Origin: Acholeplasmataceae bacterium
GTDB lineage: Bacteria > Bacillota_I > Bacilli_A > Acholeplasmatales > Acholeplasmataceae
Assembly: GCA_030656435.1 (NCBI GenBank)
Contig: JAUSOA010000098.1
Location: 1-43,540, forward strand
Direction of reading: 5' to 3'
DNA: 43,540 bases
The translations under genes and the position numbers were made by a program. A model generated the notes under the pieces. It was not told where the DNA came from. It did not search any database and worked only from the letters and a program-made list of their open reading frames with translations. This document shows positions 38,601 to 43,540 of the stretch, in pieces. Numbering within the stretch: the first letter of the stretch is position 1; each line of letters begins with the position of its first letter.

Positions 38601-40046
38601 TTATGGATTAATCTCGCTTAGCCATCCGCTCCAACTATTTTTTACAGTTTGATAAACTCCATCAAATGTTGAAAATATGTTTTTAACTTCAAATGTGCTT
38701 GGATTTGTTATATATGCACTTCTATTATAATGATTAAAGTAATCTGCATAATGTTGTACACCCTCTGGTGCCCACTGGATAGCAAGTTTACCATCAAGGA
38801 CTAGTAGGCTTTGTGAATATAAATCAAATTTTTGACTATTTGAATTGATCTCAAGTACAGTTTGCGAGAATAAAGTCATCTCTTCCATATTAAATTCGAT
38901 ATTCGAATAATCCATAGCAAGCATAACTCCATTTGTCTTTTCAGTGAATATCTTCATGTTGTCCTGACGCGCCATATAGAGTAAGAACTTCTTGGCTAAT
39001 TCCTTATTTTGTGAGTATTCAGGAATAATTATAGAGTCACCAGCACCAACTGCGTAATTCACACGAATTGGATTGCCTTCTCCATCTTTTTTAGCATTTG
39101 CTAAAAATGGAGCAGGCATCATTGCCATTTCAATCTTATTCGGGTCAATATTATCTAGCATTTCACTTTCAAGCCAATGCGCATTCGGAATCATTGCAGC
39201 ATAGCCATTTAAGAAGTCCATTTGTGCAGCCATATATTGTTTACCTACTGAATCTTCCATGCTTTGCTGTGGTCTTTTTGCTATCAAATCAACCCATGCT
39301 GAGAATGCCTGCATTAATTCTGGATTTGTTGTAGGATTGAAGACTTCAGCTGATGCTAGTTGAGTATATGTCTTTATTTTAGCGGTACCAGCAAGCTGAG
39401 CCCACCAGTCAAAGACTAGATAATCCCAATAATAAGTTTCTGAACTCCAAACAAATGGTTTAATGGTTGGAGCATTTGGTTTCATGTCTGTTGAATCGAC
39501 TTTAATATTTGCTGCATAGATTAAATCAGCCAACGCAAGTAGTTCGTCATAGGTTTCAGGAACATTCCATCCGTTTTCTCTAAACATTTTTGCATTATAA
39601 ACAAGTCCACCTGCACCATTTGTCCAAGGAACTTTATAATACTTATTATTGAATCTACTCATATTACCGAATGTAGGCAAAACTCTATCTTTAAATAGGA
39701 CTCCATCTTCGACTTCCATTTCATATAAATCAGAAATGTCCGCGATATATCCTTGAACTGATAGTCTTTCCCAATTGATACCGTGTGAGAAGAATAGATC
39801 GTCATCAGATCCATTTTGTAATCTCGAAGGTATTTCAGCAGCTAAATCAGGAGATGCTTCAATTTCTACAGTAACTCCTTCATTTTCTGCTTCAAAACCA
39901 CGAGCAAGTGTATTCGCCCAAACCTGTCCATATCCACCTAAATAGATAGATATCTTTAAATGACCAGGATCTTTCGTATTAGTAGAACATCCAATCAGCA
40001 ATAATACTGTAAGTATTACAACCAGTAAACTAGCAATTTTCTTCAT
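38601..40046 (-). CDS. ABC sugar transporter extracellular solute-binding lipoprotein
   Basis: Lipobox VLLLIGCSTN; SBP pattern FNNKYYKVPWTNGAGGLVYNAKMFRENGWNVPETYDELLALADLI; directly upstream of two permeases. Confidence 0.92.
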   Translation of the reverse strand: MKKIASLLVVILTVLLLIGCSTNTKDPGHLKISIYLGGYGQVWANTLARGFEAENEGVTVEIEASPDLAAEIPSRLQNGSDDDLFFSHGINWERLSVQGYIADISDLYEMEVEDGVLFKDRVLPTFGNMSRFNNKYYKVPWTNGAGGLVYNAKMFRENGWNVPETYDELLALADLIYAANIKVDSTDMKPNAPTIKPFVWSSETYYWDYLVFDWWAQLAGTAKIKTYTQLASAEVFNPTTNPELMQAFSAWVDLIAKRPQQSMEDSVGKQYMAAQMDFLNGYAAMIPNAHWLESEMLDNIDPNKIEMAMMPAPFLANAKKDGEGNPIRVNYAVGAGDSIIIPEYSQNKELAKKFLLYMARQDNMKIFTEKTNGVMLAMDYSNIEFNMEEMTLFSQTVLEINSNSQKFDLYSQSLLVLDGKLAIQWAPEGVQHYADYFNHYNRSAYITNPSTFEVKNIFSTFDGVYQTVKNSWSGWLSEINP

Positions 40047-40177
40047 GTATTGACCTCTATTCTTTTTTTAACAATGTTTGTCATTTGCAGGGTATTTTGT
40101 CCTTTTATTCGTTTTCTCTTCTATAAATCAGGGACAATAACCTGTATTTGGTTAACTTTGTTTATTTATTCAAAGCA

Positions 40178-40215
40178 ATTTTATCACATGCTTTATTGAT
40201 ATGCAAGCGTTTTCG
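40178..40215 (-). promoter_or_regulatory. Candidate promoter with overlapping cre-like site, upstream of the SBP-permease operon
   Basis: Minus strand TTGCAT (40206-40201), 17-nt spacer, TAAAAT (40183-40178); ATGCAAGCGTTTTCG (40201-40215) matches WTGNAANCGNWNNCW at 14 of 15 positions and covers the -35. Confidence 0.55.
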
Positions 40216-40237
40216 CTTAAAAAAAATAAATAGCTAA

Positions 40238-40280
40238 AATAAAGAAGACAGGCACAGTGATTCTGCGCTTGTCTTCTTAT
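40238..40280 (-). terminator. Terminator-like hairpin downstream of the diguanylate cyclase gene
   Basis: Minus strand: AAGAAGACAaGCgCAG-aatca-CTGtGCcTGTCTTCTT followed by TATTTT. Confidence 0.7.
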
Positions 40281-40324
40281 ATAGGAGGGTACTTTGATAG
40301 CAATTTTTTTTAATCTAACGAACA

Positions 40325-41758
40325 TTATCTAGTTAATTTCCTGAATCTCTTGTCATCATACATTCTTTTGTCTGCAATTCTCATTAAACCCATCAATTGA
40401 TCATCATCTTTTGGATAGCAGGCAACACCACAACCAAATTCGATAACATGCTCTAAATCTTCATATACAAAAGGTATTTGCTCAAATACTTCTCTGATTT
40501 TTTCAATTCTATCGTGACTTTCTTGAAGAGACTTGTTGGGAAACACAATAACAAATTCATCTCCACCAGTTCTAGAAAAGATATCATTTTCGCCGATATA
40601 TTCTTTAATTACTCTTGCAAAGTGGATTAAATACTGATCACCAACACTATGTCCATAGGTATCATTGACTTGCTTTAAATAATTGACGTCCATGACTGCA
40701 ATCGAGAACTCTTTCTTTTTGTTGCGGAATTCTTTATATAGATTAAAGACTATTTTTTCATGATGCTTTCTTGAATGAACACCAGTTAGTGAATCGGTTT
40801 TCGATAATGTGTATATTTCTTCCACCAATAAATGATTATTTAGTGCAATTTCGATTTGAGATGCTAAATGCTTAATATTTAGTTTATCCTGTTCATTGAA
40901 TGCTTCAAAGTCATCAAGGTTATCCAAATTGATAAATCCATAAATTTTTCCGTGTAAAATAAAGGAACAGGTTAATACAGCTTTCGCAGTTAACATATCA
41001 TTTTCATTCATTGTATCTGCTATTTCAGCCTTTAAGTTCTTTTTATTAAATGTTTTGATATCCTTAATTACTGCGGGTTCGTTAAGTAAACCCAACTTAT
41101 ATTGATACATATCCTCAAAGCATAAATCAACCTTTTTTAATTGATTGAAGTCGTATCCAACTGCTGCCCTAAATTCCATTCTATTCTCATTACGAATTAA
41201 GATACTTCCGGATTGAGCCTTTGGTATCAGTTCGATTGCTTTTTCTAATATCGTTTGCAATAGTTCATCTAGATTATCATTAATCAGCATTTGTGGAGTA
41301 ATTTCTGAAATGGTCTTTGTAATCTTTGAATTGAGTTCAAGCTGTGCATACCTGTTCATCAAGAGTAGGTAATCAACTCGCTCTGAATGAACAGCTTTTT
41401 CTAAATAATGAAGAAAAAGCAAGACAATGCCGAAAACAAAGATAAGATTCATTTGAATATCTAGCACTCTGACACTTTGAAAAATTAAAGAAGCGATATT
41501 GAAGACTGTGATAAAGGATATTGATAATATGGCTCCATATCGTTCAAAGGTATAGAATAAAACCACTGAAAGTATCAGTAAAATTGAAGTACTTATATAG
41601 ATAATCTTTGCAAATGATGATAAATCACTAAAATCTGCAAATCTTTTGATCACGATGGTAAATAGTAAAATAGCAAACGCATAAACTACAGCACCAAGCT
41701 TAATCCACTGCTTGGCACCGGGGATGATACTCATATATTTGCGTTCCTTCATAGCCAA
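40325..41758 (-). CDS. Membrane diguanylate cyclase with N-terminal TM region, GAF-like domain and GGDEF
   Basis: N-terminal hydrophobic helices; GAF-like AIELIPKAQSGSILIRNENRMEFRAAVGYDF; intact GGDEF in SRTGGDEFVIVFPNKS. Confidence 0.92.
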   Translation of the reverse strand: MAMKERKYMSIIPGAKQWIKLGAVVYAFAILLFTIVIKRFADFSDLSSFAKIIYISTSILLILSVVLFYTFERYGAILSISFITVFNIASLIFQSVRVLDIQMNLIFVFGIVLLFLHYLEKAVHSERVDYLLLMNRYAQLELNSKITKTISEITPQMLINDNLDELLQTILEKAIELIPKAQSGSILIRNENRMEFRAAVGYDFNQLKKVDLCFEDMYQYKLGLLNEPAVIKDIKTFNKKNLKAEIADTMNENDMLTAKAVLTCSFILHGKIYGFINLDNLDDFEAFNEQDKLNIKHLASQIEIALNNHLLVEEIYTLSKTDSLTGVHSRKHHEKIVFNLYKEFRNKKKEFSIAVMDVNYLKQVNDTYGHSVGDQYLIHFARVIKEYIGENDIFSRTGGDEFVIVFPNKSLQESHDRIEKIREVFEQIPFVYEDLEHVIEFGCGVACYPKDDDQLMGLMRIADKRMYDDKRFRKLTR

Positions 41759-41990
41759 TCATCCTTTCTTTCATTTTTCTTTCAGTTATATTCTATCATT
41801 TATAAAAATAGAAAATCTAAATGTAAGAAAGTTGTAATAATTAAGAGACAATATAAGTAAACTTAACTCCATATATGAAATATCAAGAACTAAATTGTAT
41901 TAAATTATCCACAATTGGATAGATAATTACATTAAAGTTGTTTAATAGATATTTGATAGGTATAATATGTAGCGTAGGAAGGTTGATTAT

Positions 41991-42632
41991 ATGAACTATA
42001 CGGAACGTTTTAAAGAATATTACAAATATCACCCAGTCACTAGCATTATTATCATCATCAATTTGGTGATGGCTCTTCTTGTAATGTTTACTGGTGGATT
42101 TTCATTACTGAACTTAATATCGTGGGGAGCAATACTCCCTCCACTCGTTACTGAAAATGGGGAATATTATAGAATCATTACTGCAATGGCACTACACGGC
42201 AGTGTATTGCATTTCGCAATGAATTCATATGTCTTATATTATATCGGTGGCCATTTAGAAAAATTTGTAGGACCTGTTAAGTATTTAATTGTTTATATGG
42301 TTGCAGGTATTGTATCCAGTCTATTTGTTGTCTTCTTTGGTGCAGCCAATGTCGTAACAATAGGTGCCAGTGGAGCAATCTTTGGTGTCATGGGTGGATT
42401 ATTTATGCTAACCATTAAAAGAGCAAATTGGTTTCATCCACAAGCAATTAGATCGATTCGTAATTTAATGTTGATCAATTTGGTATTTACATTCATTATT
42501 CCAAACATTAGTATTCCTGGTCATTTAGGTGGACTTGTTGCTGGTGTCTTGTTATTCTTTGTCATTACACCAGATGAACCACATTTTACAAGATATATGG
42601 TTCCTGATGCTAGAGATCAATACATGAGTTAA
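41991..42632 (+). CDS. Rhomboid family intramembrane serine protease
   Basis: Catalytic GASGAIFGVMGG and GHLGGLVAGVLLFF; ALHGSVLHFAMNSYVLYYIGGHLEKFVG; RBS AGGAAGG upstream. Confidence 0.92.
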   Translation: MNYTERFKEYYKYHPVTSIIIIINLVMALLVMFTGGFSLLNLISWGAILPPLVTENGEYYRIITAMALHGSVLHFAMNSYVLYYIGGHLEKFVGPVKYLIVYMVAGIVSSLFVVFFGAANVVTIGASGAIFGVMGGLFMLTIKRANWFHPQAIRSIRNLMLINLVFTFIIPNISIPGHLGGLVAGVLLFFVITPDEPHFTRYMVPDARDQYMS

Positions 42633-42647
42633 AAAAGATAAAAAAAT

Positions 42648-42676
42648 AGGGTCTTGCGCAAGCAGGACCTTTTGTT
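42648..42676 (+). terminator. Rho-independent terminator after the rhomboid gene
   Basis: GGTCtTGC-gcaa-GCAgGACC followed by TTTTGTTTG. Confidence 0.65.
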
Positions 42677-42717
42677 TGTTTATAGTGGTAAATGTCTGAT
42701 TTATATATCTTTCGACT

Positions 42718-43539
42718 CTATTTTTTAGGCATATAGGTTTGATGTGCCTTACTCATATAAGCTTCATAATTGGTGTTAATGAATGCAGTAAATAATATAT
42801 CGACTACATTAAGCGTTGATGTTCTTGAATACATCGCCCCTAAACGGTCTGCAGGCTCAGATGCATCAACAAATAAATTATATGTGCAGTGCTTAATGAG
42901 TGTATTATCTGATAGACCTGTAAGAGAGACTGTTGGAACTTTTCTAAGTGCTAATTCTTGTGCGACCTCAATGATATCTCCTGTTTCACCTGTGTAAGAT
43001 ATTAAAAATGCAATGGATTCTTCAGATGAACTTTTCGCTTTGATAAACATTTCAAGTTTATTTTCATACGCAGATGAGTCAATTCCTAAACGTAAACATT
43101 TGAGGGCTGCATCCTTTGCAACTAGGTTTGAGGGGCCAACTCCAAAAAAGTCCATGCGTTTAGCTTTTGTCATTAACTTAACCACATTTGTAAAATCTTC
43201 TTTATCATTGATATCTTTACTGTCAATAATCGATTTCGCATTGAAATATGAGACCTTTTTAATAATCTCTTCAATTGAGTCATGTTTTTTTACTGGTATA
43301 TTTGCTTCTTTAATAATCGATTCCTTTAAGTACGCCTTTAAATCAATTGATATTTGTAATCTAAAATCGATATAAGAATCAATGCCTAATTTTGCGCATA
43401 ATCTTTTGATTGTCGAAGTTGAGGTAAAAGTTTTTTGTGAAAGCTCAACGATACCAATATTGGATACTTCTTGTAAATTATCAAAAATATAGTCAACTAC
43501 ATGACGTTCAGATGGTGACAGATCCTTGACATTTCTCAT
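42718..43539 (-). CDS. RpiR-family regulator (HTH plus SIS), possibly 5'-truncated by the window edge
   Basis: LSPSERHVVDYIFDNLQEVSNIGIVELSQKTFTSTSTIKRLCAKLGIDSYIDFRLQI; SIS domain AKRMDFFGVGPSNLVAKDAALKCLRLG. The first Met abuts the window end. Confidence 0.88.
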   Translation of the reverse strand: MRNVKDLSPSERHVVDYIFDNLQEVSNIGIVELSQKTFTSTSTIKRLCAKLGIDSYIDFRLQISIDLKAYLKESIIKEANIPVKKHDSIEEIIKKVSYFNAKSIIDSKDINDKEDFTNVVKLMTKAKRMDFFGVGPSNLVAKDAALKCLRLGIDSSAYENKLEMFIKAKSSSEESIAFLISYTGETGDIIEVAQELALRKVPTVSLTGLSDNTLIKHCTYNLFVDASEPADRLGAMYSRTSTLNVVDILFTAFINTNYEAYMSKAHQTYMPKK

Positions 43540-43540
43540 T

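Noticed and set aside
43013-43375. Plus-strand 120-aa ORF at the right edge
   Set aside because: Antisense to the RpiR/SIS regulator with clear domains.
1-43540. UGA-as-Trp (Mycoplasma-type) code
   Set aside because: TGA is used as stop in ATGA overlaps (anmK end at 16726, BadF end at 15749), and all recognisable proteins read through cleanly with code 11.
1-43540. tRNA, rRNA, CRISPR, prophage or transposase genes
   Set aside because: No convincing cloverleaf, rRNA, repeat-spacer array or mobile-element protein was seen by eye; a tRNAscan/Rfam run would be needed to exclude small RNAs.

Overview
This 43.5 kb low-GC bacterial window is almost entirely coded on the minus strand; only a rhomboid protease is clearly on the plus strand. 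Reading frames and TGA stops fit genetic code 11. Content and style suggest a Firmicutes or Mollicutes-like lineage such as Acholeplasma or Izemoplasma, but that is inference only. Two catabolic modules stand out. (A) About 2.4-24.8 kb looks like a peptidoglycan/amino-sugar scavenging locus: a BIG2/beta-helix/amidase_2 lipoprotein, three GHL10 (DUF187/DigH-YddW-like) catalytic domains in two proteins, a beta-lactamase-fold serine hydrolase, a GH4 enzyme, a BadF-type GlcNAc/MurNAc-like kinase, AnmK and a MurR/RpiR regulator. Immediately upstream are GlcD plus EtfA/EtfB, which resemble the D-lactate dehydrogenase/Etf complex. This suggests that both the sugar and the lactyl ether of MurNAc are used. 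A NAGPA-type phosphodiester glycosidase follows. (B) About 25-40 kb looks like a second glycan-utilisation locus: PIG-L deacetylase, ROK kinase, NagB, two GH16 lipoproteins, ROK repressor, intracellular GH20, a GLUG-repeat lipoprotein, and an ABC sugar importer (SBP plus two permeases, no ATPase). The right end has a diguanylate cyclase, a rhomboid protease and a second RpiR regulator; the left end has another SBP and a truncated exported protein. Family calls come from reading motifs, not from searches.
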